DNA of 41,424 nt from contig JACPVZ010000071.1 in the NCBI GenBank assembly GCA_016197305.1, forward strand, positions 1 to 41,424, given 5' to 3'. Below are positions 24,863 to 32,811 of this stretch, in pieces. A program made the position numbers and the translations under genes. The stretch's first letter is position 1, and each line of letters opens with the position of its first letter. The notes beneath the pieces are model-generated. The model had not been told where the DNA came from. It did not search any database and saw nothing but the letters and a program-made list of their open reading frames with translations. The stretch is from Nitrosomonadales bacterium (GTDB lineage: Bacteria > Pseudomonadota > Gammaproteobacteria > Burkholderiales > Gallionellaceae).

Positions 24863-25858
24863 ATGAGCACCCAGACTATCGAATTCGTCCGTCCGATCAA
24901 GCGTTCCACCGCACCGCAGCGCTGGAGCGTCGCGGAAGTGGAAGCGCTGTTCAAGTTGCCGTTTGCCGATTTGCTGTATCGCGCCCAGCAGGTGCATCGC
25001 GAGCATTTCGATCCGAACGCGGTACAGCTCTCCACTTTGTTGTCGATCAAGACAGGCGGTTGTTCAGAGGACTGCGGCTATTGCCCGCAATCGGCGTTTC
25101 ACAATGCGGGCGTGGAAAACCGCAAGATGCTGGATGTCAGTGAAGTGGTCAAGGCCGCGAAAGCCGCGCAGCAGAGCGGCGCGGACCGTTTCTGCATGGG
25201 CGCGGCATGGCGTGAACCCAGCGACGAGGACATGGCGAGCGTGGTCGAGATGGTCAAGGCAGTACGCGGCCTGGGCATGGAGACCTGCGCGACACTGGGC
25301 ATGCTGAACGACAGGCAAACCGAGCAGCTGCGCGATGCGGGGCTGGATTATTACAACCACAACCTGGATACCTCGCCCGAATTCTATGGCGACATCATCA
25401 GCACCCGGGACTATCAGGACAGGCTGGATACGCTGGAGCGCGTGCGCTGCGCGGGCATGCATGTGTGCAGCGGTGGCATCGTTGGCATGGGTGAGGACCT
25501 GGCCCAGCGCGCCGGCTTGATCGCGCAACTGGCCAACATGGAACCTTATCCGGAGAGCGTGCCGATCAACAATCTGGTGAAGGTGGAAGGCACGCCGCTG
25601 GCGCAGACCGAAGACCTCGACCCGCTGGACTTCGTGCGCACCATCGCGGTGGCGCGCATCACCATGCCCAGGGCGCGCGTGCGCCTGTCCGCCGGGAGGC
25701 AGCAGATGTCCGACGCGGTCCAGGCACTGTGTTTCCTGGCCGGGGCGAATTCAATTTTCTATGGCGAGCAGCTGTTGACCACCGGAAACCCCGAGGCGGA
25801 GCGCGATCGCGCGTTGCTGGACAAGCTGGGTATGTACCCTTTCGCCGAAAAACACTAA
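24863..25858 (+). CDS. bioB: Biotin synthase
   Basis: A 331-residue radical-SAM enzyme that inserts sulfur into dethiobiotin. [13 protein letters not shown] holds the three cysteines of the [4Fe-4S] cluster. [13 protein letters not shown] and [27 protein letters not shown] are further family marks for the [2Fe-2S] side and C-terminus. I chose the ATG at 24863 (MSTQTIEF), which matches betaproteobacterial BioB starts. An in-frame ATG at 24821 has an AGG just upstream but would add 14 unlike residues. It heads the run bioB-F-H-C-D. bioA is not in the window. Confidence 0.96.
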   Translation: MSTQTIEFVRPIKRSTAPQRWSVAEVEALFKLPFADLLYRAQQVHREHFDPNAVQLSTLLSIKTGGCSEDCGYCPQSAFHNAGVENRKMLDVSEVVKAAKAAQQSGADRFCMGAAWREPSDEDMASVVEMVKAVRGLGMETCATLGMLNDRQTEQLRDAGLDYYNHNLDTSPEFYGDIISTRDYQDRLDTLERVRCAGMHVCSGGIVGMGEDLAQRAGLIAQLANMEPYPESVPINNLVKVEGTPLAQTEDLDPLDFVRTIAVARITMPRARVRLSAGRQQMSDAVQALCFLAGANSIFYGEQLLTTGNPEAERDRALLDKLGMYPFAEKH

Positions 25859-25870
25859 GGAAAATGCAGA

Positions 25871-25944
25871 TTGGGTTAGCGCAGCGTAACCCAACCTTGC
25901 ATCCCGTTGGGTTACGGCGTAAAGCCGCGCCTAACCCGACCTAC
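25871..25944. repeat. Pair of REP-like palindromes between bioB and bioF
   Basis: Two related palindromes stand in tandem. The first, 25871-25894, has TTGGGTTA / TAACCCAA arms around GCGCAGCG. The second, 25906-25940, has GTTGGGTTA / CTAACCCGAC-type arms around a GC-rich centre and continues CTAC. Such GGGTTAGCG..CGTAACCC elements are common dispersed intergenic repeats in proteobacteria (from general knowledge). They fill nearly all of the 94-base gap and could form mRNA hairpins that affect bioF expression. Confidence 0.8.
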
Positions 25945-25952
25945 AAAACCCG

Positions 25953-27107
25953 ATGCCATTTGTTGATTTGCAAAAAGAGCTGGATGAGCGCGCTGCTCTT
26001 GGCCTGCTGCGCCAGCGGTACGTATTGGACAGCCCGCAATCGCCGCATATCGTGGTCGACGGCAAGCCTTATCTCGCCTTCTGCAGCAACGATTATCTCG
26101 GCCTCGCCAATCACCCCAGGTTGATCAGCGCATTGCAGCAGGGCGCGGCGCAATACGGAGTGGGGGCGGGTGCGGCGCATCTGGTCAGCGGGCACAGCCG
26201 CGCACATCACCAGCTGGAACGGCAACTCGCCGAATTTGTCGGCAAGCCTGCCGCGCTGCTGTTCTCTACCGGCTACATGGCGAATCTCGGTGTGGTGCAG
26301 GCGCTGCTCGGCAAGGGCGACACGGTGTTCGCGGACAAGCTCAACCATGCCTCCCTGAACGATGCGATGCTGCTGTCGCGCGCAGAGGTGCAGCGCTACC
26401 GCCACAACGACATCGCACAGCTTGCCCAACTGCTGGAAAAGACCGGCAGCGGGCGCAAGCTCATCATCACCGATGCGGTGTTCAGCATGGATGGCGATCT
26501 CGCCTCTATCCCCGGGTTGCTGGCACTGTGCGAACGGCACGATGCCTGGCTGCTGGTCGATGACGCGCACGGTTTCGGCGTTCTGGGCGAACAGGGAAGG
26601 GGTTCTCTGGCGCATTTCGGTGTTGCCTCCCCGCGCATCCTCTACATGGCGACGCTGGGCAAGGCGGCGGGTGTGTCTGGTGCGTTCGTCGCGGCGGAAC
26701 AAATAGTCATAGACACGCTGGTCAACCATGCGCGCAGCTATGTATACACCACCGCCGCATCGCCCGCGTTGTCCGGCGCCTTGCTGGGAAGCCTGTGCCT
26801 GATCGAGCAGGGCGATGCGTTGCGCAGCCATGTACACGACTTGATTGCACAGCTGCGCAGCGGCCTGCAAGGTATGCGCTGGCAATTGATGCCGTCAACC
26901 ACCGCGATACAGCCGCTGCTGGTCGGCGACAATCAGGCTGCCGTGGCGTTGAGCGGCGCGCTGCGCGAGCGCGGCATCTGGGTCGCGGCGATACGACCGC
27001 CCACGGTGCCGCAAGGGACGGCAAGGTTGCGTATCACCCTGTCGGCTGCACATAGCGCCGCAGATGTGAGCCGTTTGATCGAGGCGCTGCATGAACTTGC
27101 ACGTTGA
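25953..27107 (+). CDS. bioF: 8-amino-7-oxononanoate synthase
   Basis: A 384-residue PLP-dependent alpha-oxoamine synthase that condenses pimeloyl-ACP (or CoA) with alanine. CSNDYLGLANHP, GAGAAHLVSGHSRAHHQLE, the Asp-His pair LLVDDAHGFGVLG and the Schiff-base lysine in YMATLGKAAGVSGAF are all present. Length is normal. The gene overlaps bioH by 17 bases, implying coupled translation. No clear Shine-Dalgarno precedes the ATG; the palindromic repeats lie directly upstream. Confidence 0.95.
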   Translation: MPFVDLQKELDERAALGLLRQRYVLDSPQSPHIVVDGKPYLAFCSNDYLGLANHPRLISALQQGAAQYGVGAGAAHLVSGHSRAHHQLERQLAEFVGKPAALLFSTGYMANLGVVQALLGKGDTVFADKLNHASLNDAMLLSRAEVQRYRHNDIAQLAQLLEKTGSGRKLIITDAVFSMDGDLASIPGLLALCERHDAWLLVDDAHGFGVLGEQGRGSLAHFGVASPRILYMATLGKAAGVSGAFVAAEQIVIDTLVNHARSYVYTTAASPALSGALLGSLCLIEQGDALRSHVHDLIAQLRSGLQGMRWQLMPSTTAIQPLLVGDNQAAVALSGALRERGIWVAAIRPPTVPQGTARLRITLSAAHSAADVSRLIEALHELAR

Positions 27108-27948
27108 CCGTTACGCATATGCGGGTGAGGGCGAGAGTGGCGCACCGCTGCTGCTGATCCACGGCTGGGGCATGCATGGCGGGATGTGGCGCGGCGTCGC
27201 GGAACAGATGGCGCAACATTGCAGCGTGATGGCGGTGGATTTGCCGGGGCATGGATACAGCGCATGGGGCGGCAAGTGCAAAAATGATAGTGGCAAGTGG
27301 GGAGTGGAAAGTGGGAAAACCGCTCCCCACTCCCCGCTTGCCACTTGCCATTCCACATTGGACTCCATCGTCGATCAATTGTCGTCACAGTTCGACGGGA
27401 CGCTGTCGTTATGCGGCTGGTCTCTGGGCGGCCAGGTCGCGCTACGCTGGGCGATGCGTCATCCGCAGCAAGTGCGGCGTCTGATCCTGGTGGCAAGCAC
27501 GCCCTGTTTCGTGCGGCAGCCGGATTGGTGCTGCGCGATGGCCGGAGCAACGCTGCAGGAATTCGCAGCCGCGTTGCAGCAGAATTACGCGCTGACGCTG
27601 CGCCGTTTTCTGGCGCTGCAGGTTCGAGGCAGCGAACAGGAGCGCGAGTTGTTGGTAACATTGCGCGACGCCCTGTTCAGCCGTGGCGAACCGGATTTTT
27701 CGGCGTTGCAGTCCGGCCTGGATATCCTGCGCGACTGCGATCTGCGCGAACAGCTGGCAGGTATGGAAACGGACACGCTGGTGCTGGCCGGTGAACGTGA
27801 TACCCTCACGCCGGTACAGGCGTCGAGCTATATGGCGAGCCAGCTGCCGCATGCGCAACTGGCAACCATCAGGGGGGCGGCACATGCGCCGTTCATGTCG
27901 CATCCGGAGGAATTTTTGCAGTGCCTGAAGAGTTTTTTACATGAATGA
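27091..27948 (+). CDS. bioH: Pimeloyl-ACP methyl ester carboxylesterase with an extra internal segment
   Basis: A 285-residue alpha/beta hydrolase. LIHGWGMHGGMW forms the oxyanion region, GWSLGG carries the nucleophile (Ser111), and AGERDTLTP and GAAHAPF hold the Asp and His. BioH cleaves pimeloyl-ACP methyl ester to end the BioC-BioH stage of biotin synthesis. The family is about 255 residues. The surplus is a Lys/Gly/Ser-rich segment at about residues 58-88, between GHGYS and TLDSIVDQL, encoded by an imperfect palindrome at 27271-27350. The frame is kept and all catalytic motifs remain, so the gene may still work. The insert falls in a surface loop before the helix that precedes the nucleophile strand. 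It overlaps bioF and bioC. Confidence 0.92.
   Translation: MNLHVDRYAYAGEGESGAPLLLIHGWGMHGGMWRGVAEQMAQHCSVMAVDLPGHGYSAWGGKCKNDSGKWGVESGKTAPHSPLATCHSTLDSIVDQLSSQFDGTLSLCGWSLGGQVALRWAMRHPQQVRRLILVASTPCFVRQPDWCCAMAGATLQEFAAALQQNYALTLRRFLALQVRGSEQERELLVTLRDALFSRGEPDFSALQSGLDILRDCDLREQLAGMETDTLVLAGERDTLTPVQASSYMASQLPHAQLATIRGAAHAPFMSHPEEFLQCLKSFLHE
27271..27350. repeat. Imperfect palindromic element inserted in frame in bioH
   Basis: TGGCAAGTGG (27291-27300) is perfectly complementary to CCACTTGCCA (27341-27350), and GGGGAGTGG (27299-27307) to CCACTCCCC (27327-27335); a short bulge and a loop of about 19 bases complete the structure. GGCAAGTG also occurs as a direct repeat at 27271-27278. The composition (runs of AGTGG/CCACT) differs from the surrounding coding DNA. 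Confidence 0.8.
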
Positions 27949-28813
27949 ATATGCAATAGATAAACGCCAGGTTCGCCGTGCATTCAGTCGTGCCGCCGCG
28001 GGTTACGACAGCGAGGCGGTGTTGCAGCGCGAAGTCTGTTCGCGCATGCTGGAGCGGCTGGACTACATCAAGCTGCGGCCCGGGCGCATCCTGGATGCCG
28101 GCAGCGGCCCCGGCTGGGGTACCCGCCAGCTGGCGTGCAGGTATCCGGATGCGCAGTTGCTCGCGCTGGATATCGCGATCGGCATGTTGCAGGCGGCACG
28201 TGGGCATTCCAGCTGGTGGCAGAAACTGTTCGGTGGCACCAAGCAGCTGCATCTGTGTGGAGATATCGAAGCCTTGCCGCTCGCGGCCAACAGCGTGGAG
28301 ATGGTGTGGTCGAATCTGGCGTTGCAGTGGTGCAACGATCTGCCGGCGACGTTCGTCGAGTTGCACCGCGTGCTGAAAGTCGATGGTTTGCTGATGTTCA
28401 GCACCTTCGGCCCGGATACGCTGAAGGAACTTCGGCAGGCTTTCCATGGCGTGGATAGCCATAATCACCTGAACCGCTTCGCCGACATGCACGATATCGG
28501 CGACATGCTGACGCACGGCGGGTTTGCCGAGCCGGTGATGGATATGGAGTATCTGACGCTGACCTATGATGACGTGCGCGGCGTGATGCATGATCTGAAG
28601 GCCATAGGCGCGCACAATGCCACCGCAGGGCGTGGCCAGGGCTTGATGGGCAAGCAGGCGTGGGCCCGGCTGATCGACAACTATGAGCGTCTGCGCCGCG
28701 ACGGCAAGCTGCCGGCCACCTACGAAGTGGTGTACGGCCACGCCTGGAAGCCGCAGCCGCGTGTCACACGCGACGGCGCTGCAATCATCAAGACCTCTTT
28801 CAAAATAAAATGA
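27941..28813 (+). CDS. bioC: Malonyl-ACP O-methyltransferase
   Basis: A 290-residue class I SAM methyltransferase. VRRAFSRAAAGYD is the BioC N-terminal hallmark; ILDAGSGPGWGTRQLA binds SAM; SNLALQWCNDLP and LKVDGLLMFSTFGPDTLKELR are typical of BioC. It methylates the free carboxyl of malonyl-ACP so that fatty acid synthesis can build the pimelate chain, which BioH then demethylates. It is slightly longer than E. coli BioC (251) mainly through extra residues after the SAM motif (WWQKLFGGTKQ) and at the C-terminus, as in other betaproteobacteria. It overlaps bioH by 8 bases and bioD by 4. Confidence 0.95.
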   Translation: MNEYAIDKRQVRRAFSRAAAGYDSEAVLQREVCSRMLERLDYIKLRPGRILDAGSGPGWGTRQLACRYPDAQLLALDIAIGMLQAARGHSSWWQKLFGGTKQLHLCGDIEALPLAANSVEMVWSNLALQWCNDLPATFVELHRVLKVDGLLMFSTFGPDTLKELRQAFHGVDSHNHLNRFADMHDIGDMLTHGGFAEPVMDMEYLTLTYDDVRGVMHDLKAIGAHNATAGRGQGLMGKQAWARLIDNYERLRRDGKLPATYEVVYGHAWKPQPRVTRDGAAIIKTSFKIK

Positions 28814-29481
28814 ACTACTTCGTGACCGGCACCGACACCGCGGCAGGCAAGACGCTGATCAGTTGCGCGTTGCTGCACGGCTTCGCCGCTCAGGGCAAGC
28901 GCGTGGTCGGGATGAAGCCGGTCGCGGCGGGTTGTGACGATAACGATCAGCATGAAGATGTGTTGCGCCTGCGCGCGGCCAGCAATGTGCTGGCGAGCAA
29001 GGGGCAGATCAATCCCTATAGTTTTACTCGTGCCGTCGCACCGCATCTGGCCGCGCAATTTTCCGGCGTGCAGATCAATTTCGAGCGTATCGAGGAATCC
29101 TACGAGGAGTTGAACAAGCTAGCCGATGTGGTGGTCGTCGAGGGCGCGGGCGGTTTCCTGGTGCCGCTGAATGCCAGCCAGGACAGCGCGGACCTGGTTC
29201 GGCAGCTGGCGATCCCCGTGGTTCTGGTGGTCGGGATGCGTTTGGGATGTTTGAACCATGCGCTGTTGACGGTCGAGGCGATCGCGGCACGTGGCCTGAG
29301 CCTGGCGGGGTGGGTGGCGAATGTTGTGGACGGCGGGATGGAGATGCTGAACGAAAATATCGCCGCATTGCAGCAGCGCATCGCCGCGCCCATGCTGGGT
29401 GTGGTGCCGTTCCAGGCACAGCCGGATGCGCGCGCGATCGCATCGCTGTTGGATTTGGCTTTGCTGGAGGTGTCGGCATGA
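28810..29481 (+). CDS. bioD: Dethiobiotin synthetase
   Basis: A 223-residue P-loop ligase that closes the ureido ring of dethiobiotin with ATP and CO2. The N-terminal GTDTAAGKT is the P-loop, GMKPVAAGC carries the substrate-binding Lys, and VVVEGAGGFLVPLN is the switch-like motif. The length is normal. It overlaps bioC by 4 bases, and its stop overlaps the next ATG (ATGA), so the next two genes may be carried on the bio transcript. Confidence 0.95.
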   Translation: MNYFVTGTDTAAGKTLISCALLHGFAAQGKRVVGMKPVAAGCDDNDQHEDVLRLRAASNVLASKGQINPYSFTRAVAPHLAAQFSGVQINFERIEESYEELNKLADVVVVEGAGGFLVPLNASQDSADLVRQLAIPVVLVVGMRLGCLNHALLTVEAIAARGLSLAGWVANVVDGGMEMLNENIAALQQRIAAPMLGVVPFQAQPDARAIASLLDLALLEVSA

Positions 29482-30188
29482 CCGACTTCAGCGTCGTCGC
29501 GGTATTTTTCGTCGGCCTGCTTGGGGGCGTGCACTGCCTCGGCATGTGCGGCAGCATCGTCGGCATCCTGACCGGGCAGTTGCCCAAGGATGCGGTGCGC
29601 TGGCCGTTCCACCTTGCCTATAACGGCGGACGGCTGGCCAGTTACACGCTGGCGGGAGCGCTGGTCGGCGCAGTCGGGCAGGCCGGTTTGCTGTTGCGCG
29701 ACCAGGTGCCGGTACAGCATCTGCTGTTTGCCTTGTCCAGCCTGATGCTGATCGCGCTCGGGCTGTATCTGGCCGGCATCTGGGGCGTGGTGCGACAGAT
29801 CGAGGGCGCGGGACGCCTGTTATGGCAGCGCATCCAGCCGCTGACGCGCGGCTTGTTCCCCGTTGCCACCCCGCTGCGCGCGCTGCTGCTCGGCACGCTG
29901 TGGGGATGGTTGCCGTGCGGTCTGGTGTACAGCGTGCTGGTCACGGCGCTGGCCAGCGGCCATGCGCAAAGCGGCGCGCTGATCATGCTCGCGTTCGGCC
30001 TGGGAACGCTGCCCAATTTGTTGGCGATCGGCCTGTTCTGGGAAAACAGCAAGCGCTGGGTTCAATCCCGTCAGGTGCGGCTTGGCGCTGGCCTGCTGGT
30101 GGCTGGCTTCGGTGTCTACGGCCTGATCAAGGTGGGGTACACGTTTTACACGCTGGGTTGGGCGGGGAGTTGCCATGTGGCTGCGTAG
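29478..30188 (+). CDS. TauE/SafE (UreH-like) family membrane protein
   Basis: A 236-residue protein with about six membrane helices. The first helix ends in GGVHCLGMCGSIVG, the HC..MCG signature of the sulfite exporter TauE/SafE or urease accessory UreH-like branch. Members of this branch are often encoded next to cytochrome oxidase assembly genes, and the Cys/His/Met residues suggest metal handling. The SCO1 gene that follows supports a copper role here (inference); sulfite export is not supported by the context. I chose the ATG at 29478 overlapping the bioD stop. It overlaps SCO1 by 14 bases. Confidence 0.8.
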   Translation: MTDFSVVAVFFVGLLGGVHCLGMCGSIVGILTGQLPKDAVRWPFHLAYNGGRLASYTLAGALVGAVGQAGLLLRDQVPVQHLLFALSSLMLIALGLYLAGIWGVVRQIEGAGRLLWQRIQPLTRGLFPVATPLRALLLGTLWGWLPCGLVYSVLVTALASGHAQSGALIMLAFGLGTLPNLLAIGLFWENSKRWVQSRQVRLGAGLLVAGFGVYGLIKVGYTFYTLGWAGSCHVAA

Positions 30189-30765
30189 CCTGATCGTGAT
30201 CGCTTTGCTAGCGCTGTTGGCCGATTGTGAAGAACCCAGGCTGCCATCGCCATTCCACGCCGGCGACGTCAGCGCCCAATTCGCGCAGGCGGATTTTCAA
30301 CTGACCGACCACAACGGCAAGCCGCGCACGCTGGCGGATTTTCGCGGCAAAGTGGCCGTGCTGTTTTTCGGTTATACCCATTGCCCGGATATCTGTCCCA
30401 CCACGCTGGCCGATCTGGCGCAGGTGAAGCGCAAGCTGGGCCAGGATGCGGATAAGCTTCAGGTGTTGTTCGTCACGCTGGACCCGGAGCGCGATACGCG
30501 CGAGTTGTTGGCGCAGTATGTCCCGGCATTCGACCCGGAGTTCCTGGGCTTGTACGGTGATTTGCAAGCAACAGCGCAAGCTGGAAAGGTCTTTGACGTG
30601 ACGTTTGAGAAGCAGAAGACATCCTCCGGTTATAGCCTGGATCACAGTACCGGCACGTTCCTGATCGGCCCTGACGGCAAGGTGCGCCTGCGTGCTCCCT
30701 ATGGGCAGCGCACCGAGTGGATGGTGGACGACATCAAGCTATTGCTGGCGATGCAACGGAGTTGA
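30175..30765 (+). CDS. SCO1/SenC-type copper chaperone
   Basis: A 196-residue thioredoxin-fold protein. The copper ligands are visible: the CxxxC pair in THCPDICPTT and the His in LDHSTGTF. FGYTHCPDICP, VTLDPERDT and FLIGPDGKVR are family motifs. Proteins of this group deliver copper to the CuA or CuB site of cytochrome c oxidase. The N-terminus is a signal (IALLALLADC); the residue before the Cys is Asp, which is unusual for a lipobox, so lipidation is uncertain and it may be a simple membrane anchor. It overlaps the TauE-like gene and ends 3 bases before the kinase gene. Confidence 0.92.
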   Translation: MWLRSLIVIALLALLADCEEPRLPSPFHAGDVSAQFAQADFQLTDHNGKPRTLADFRGKVAVLFFGYTHCPDICPTTLADLAQVKRKLGQDADKLQVLFVTLDPERDTRELLAQYVPAFDPEFLGLYGDLQATAQAGKVFDVTFEKQKTSSGYSLDHSTGTFLIGPDGKVRLRAPYGQRTEWMVDDIKLLLAMQRS

Positions 30766-30768
30766 GCG

Positions 30769-32811
30769 ATGCAAAGAGTGAGCGAATTCCTGTACCGAAA
30801 AATGAGCTGCGATATCGACGTGTCGAATTTCCCGATACGCGCCGAGCAGATACGCACCCGCCTGCGGGGATACCCGTTGATGATCGCGACCCAGCTGATA
30901 GTCGCGCTGTTGTTGTGCGCGTTGATGTGGGACAAGGTCTCGCATGGGGTGCTGCTGGGCTGGCTGGCGGGCCTGTATGCGGCGCATCTGCTGGAAGGCT
31001 GGCACTGGTGGCGGTATCGGCAGGCGACCAGCACGGTGGCGGAATGCCGCCAATGGCGCACGCGCTTCATCGTGTTCGTCACGCTGGTCGGAGTGGCATG
31101 GGGCAGCGCCGGGACGCTGATGTTTGTCGAGGGCGATCTGGCCTATCAGGCGATGCTGATTTGTGTGGTGCTGGGGCTGGCGGCGGGTGCCACGACGATC
31201 AATCCGGTGTTTCCGCCGGCCCTGTATATCTATGTGACGCTGCTGATCCTGCCGCTTACTGTGGAAAATATCCTGCTTGCCGATGCAACGCACCTGACTC
31301 TGGCGGGCATGCTGTCGGTCTACCTGGTATTCGTGTTGAATGCCGGAGGCGATCTGGCGAAGACGTTTGAGCTGTCGTTGCGCAGGGAGCTGGAAAATAT
31401 CAGGCTGGTGGAACAAATGACCGAGGAGAAACTGCGCGCCGAACGGGCGCAGCTTTCGGCCGAGCAAGCCAACCAGATGAAATCCAAGTTTTTCGCGGCA
31501 GCCAGCCACGATTTGCGCCAGCCCATGCATGCGCTGGCGCTGTTCGTCGAGGTGCTGAAAGGCAGGGAGCACGACGAGCAGACGATCCGTTTGATCGGGC
31601 AGGTGGAAAATTCGGTCGAGGCTTTGGCGGGGATGTTTGACGCATTGCTGGATATTTCCAAGCTGGATGCCGGTGTGGTGCAGCCGCACTGTGAGGATGT
31701 CAGGATTCAGGCGCTGCTGGACCGGATGTATGCGGAATTTTCATGGCTGGCGCACGACAAGGGGTTGAATTTCGAGGTGGGCAATTGTCCGCATGCGGTC
31801 TATACCGATCCGTTGTTGCTGGAACGGGTGCTGCGCAATCTGATTTCCAATGCGGTGCGCTACACCGATCGTGGCGGTGTAACCGTGACTTGCGAGACTG
31901 TCGAGGAGGGGGTGCAGCTGGTGGTGCGCGACACCGGGATCGGCATCGCTCCCGAACATTTTCCGCACATCTTCGAGGAATACTATCAGGTCGGCAATCA
32001 GCAGCGCGACCGCAGCAAGGGCCTGGGGCTGGGGCTGGCCATCGTCAAACGTCTGGAACAGTTGCTTGGTTACCGGATGAAACTGGACTCGACGCTGGGA
32101 AAGGGGAGCTGCTTCACCTTGCTGGTGCCGTTTGGCCGCCGCATCTCCAGGATTCTGTTGGTGGATGACCACGCGCTGTTTCGTGAAGGCATGCGCTATG
32201 TGTTGCAGCAGTTGTCCGTGGCAGTCGAGGTGCTTGAGGCGGGGAGCTTCCCGGATGGTGTAGGGATGGCCGAGCGGCATCCGGATTTGAGCCTGGCCTT
32301 GCTGGACTTGCACATGCCGGGCAGCGAGGGTGCGGCATCCATCAGGTTATTTAGCCAGCGTTATCCGAATGTCCCGGTGGTCGTGGTGTCCGGTGAGGAA
32401 GGGCGCAATGTGATGGAAAAGGTCATGGATGCAGGCGCGAGCGGGTTTGTGTGCAAGAACTCCAGCGCCGCGGTGATGCTGGGTGCGCTCAACCTGGTGC
32501 TGGCCGGTGGCGTGTTCATTCCTCCGCAAATGTTGCAGCGGCACGCGGCGTTGGCAGAGCAGGAAGCGCCTCCGGTCGATGGGCGCAGCACGCGTACCAG
32601 CGAGTATGGCTTGACCGGACGTCAGATGCAGGTGCTGGCGCAATTGGCATCCGGTGCGTCGAACAGGGAGATTGCCGAGCAGATGGGGATCGCGGAAGGA
32701 ACCGTGAAGATACATGTTGCCGCAACCTACCAAGCGTTACGGGTTAACAGCCGTATGGAGGCGGTGCGCGTCGCCAAGCAACTCGGGCTGATCGGTGGAC
32801 TCGATGGCTGA
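30769..32811 (+). CDS. Membrane histidine kinase fused to a NarL/FixJ-type response regulator
   Basis: A 680-residue protein with all parts in one frame. Six hydrophobic helices (about 36-54, 60-78, 99-118, 124-143, 150-170, 176-194) are followed by a coiled coil (about 200-240). HisKA has [12 protein letters not shown] with the phosphoacceptor His247. The HATPase has N-box [11 protein letters not shown] (356-366), DTGIGIA (388-394) and GLGLGLAIV (418-426). A receiver (462-575) has Asp466/467, phosphoacceptor Asp513 in LLDLHMPG and Lys563. A LuxR-type HTH (about 612-672) has [26 protein letters not shown]. Kinase and DNA-binding regulator are normally separate proteins; here the join is at [13 protein letters not shown] (457-468) with almost no linker. 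Its signal and targets are unknown. The last bases overlap ftsK. Confidence 0.88.
   Translation: MQRVSEFLYRKMSCDIDVSNFPIRAEQIRTRLRGYPLMIATQLIVALLLCALMWDKVSHGVLLGWLAGLYAAHLLEGWHWWRYRQATSTVAECRQWRTRFIVFVTLVGVAWGSAGTLMFVEGDLAYQAMLICVVLGLAAGATTINPVFPPALYIYVTLLILPLTVENILLADATHLTLAGMLSVYLVFVLNAGGDLAKTFELSLRRELENIRLVEQMTEEKLRAERAQLSAEQANQMKSKFFAAASHDLRQPMHALALFVEVLKGREHDEQTIRLIGQVENSVEALAGMFDALLDISKLDAGVVQPHCEDVRIQALLDRMYAEFSWLAHDKGLNFEVGNCPHAVYTDPLLLERVLRNLISNAVRYTDRGGVTVTCETVEEGVQLVVRDTGIGIAPEHFPHIFEEYYQVGNQQRDRSKGLGLGLAIVKRLEQLLGYRMKLDSTLGKGSCFTLLVPFGRRISRILLVDDHALFREGMRYVLQQLSVAVEVLEAGSFPDGVGMAERHPDLSLALLDLHMPGSEGAASIRLFSQRYPNVPVVVVSGEEGRNVMEKVMDAGASGFVCKNSSAAVMLGALNLVLAGGVFIPPQMLQRHAALAEQEAPPVDGRSTRTSEYGLTGRQMQVLAQLASGASNREIAEQMGIAEGTVKIHVAATYQALRVNSRMEAVRVAKQLGLIGGLDG

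Noticed and set aside
27091-27948. bioH as a pseudogene because of the palindromic insert
   Set aside because: The frame is intact and Ser, Asp and His motifs are all present, so it is annotated as a gene with an insert.
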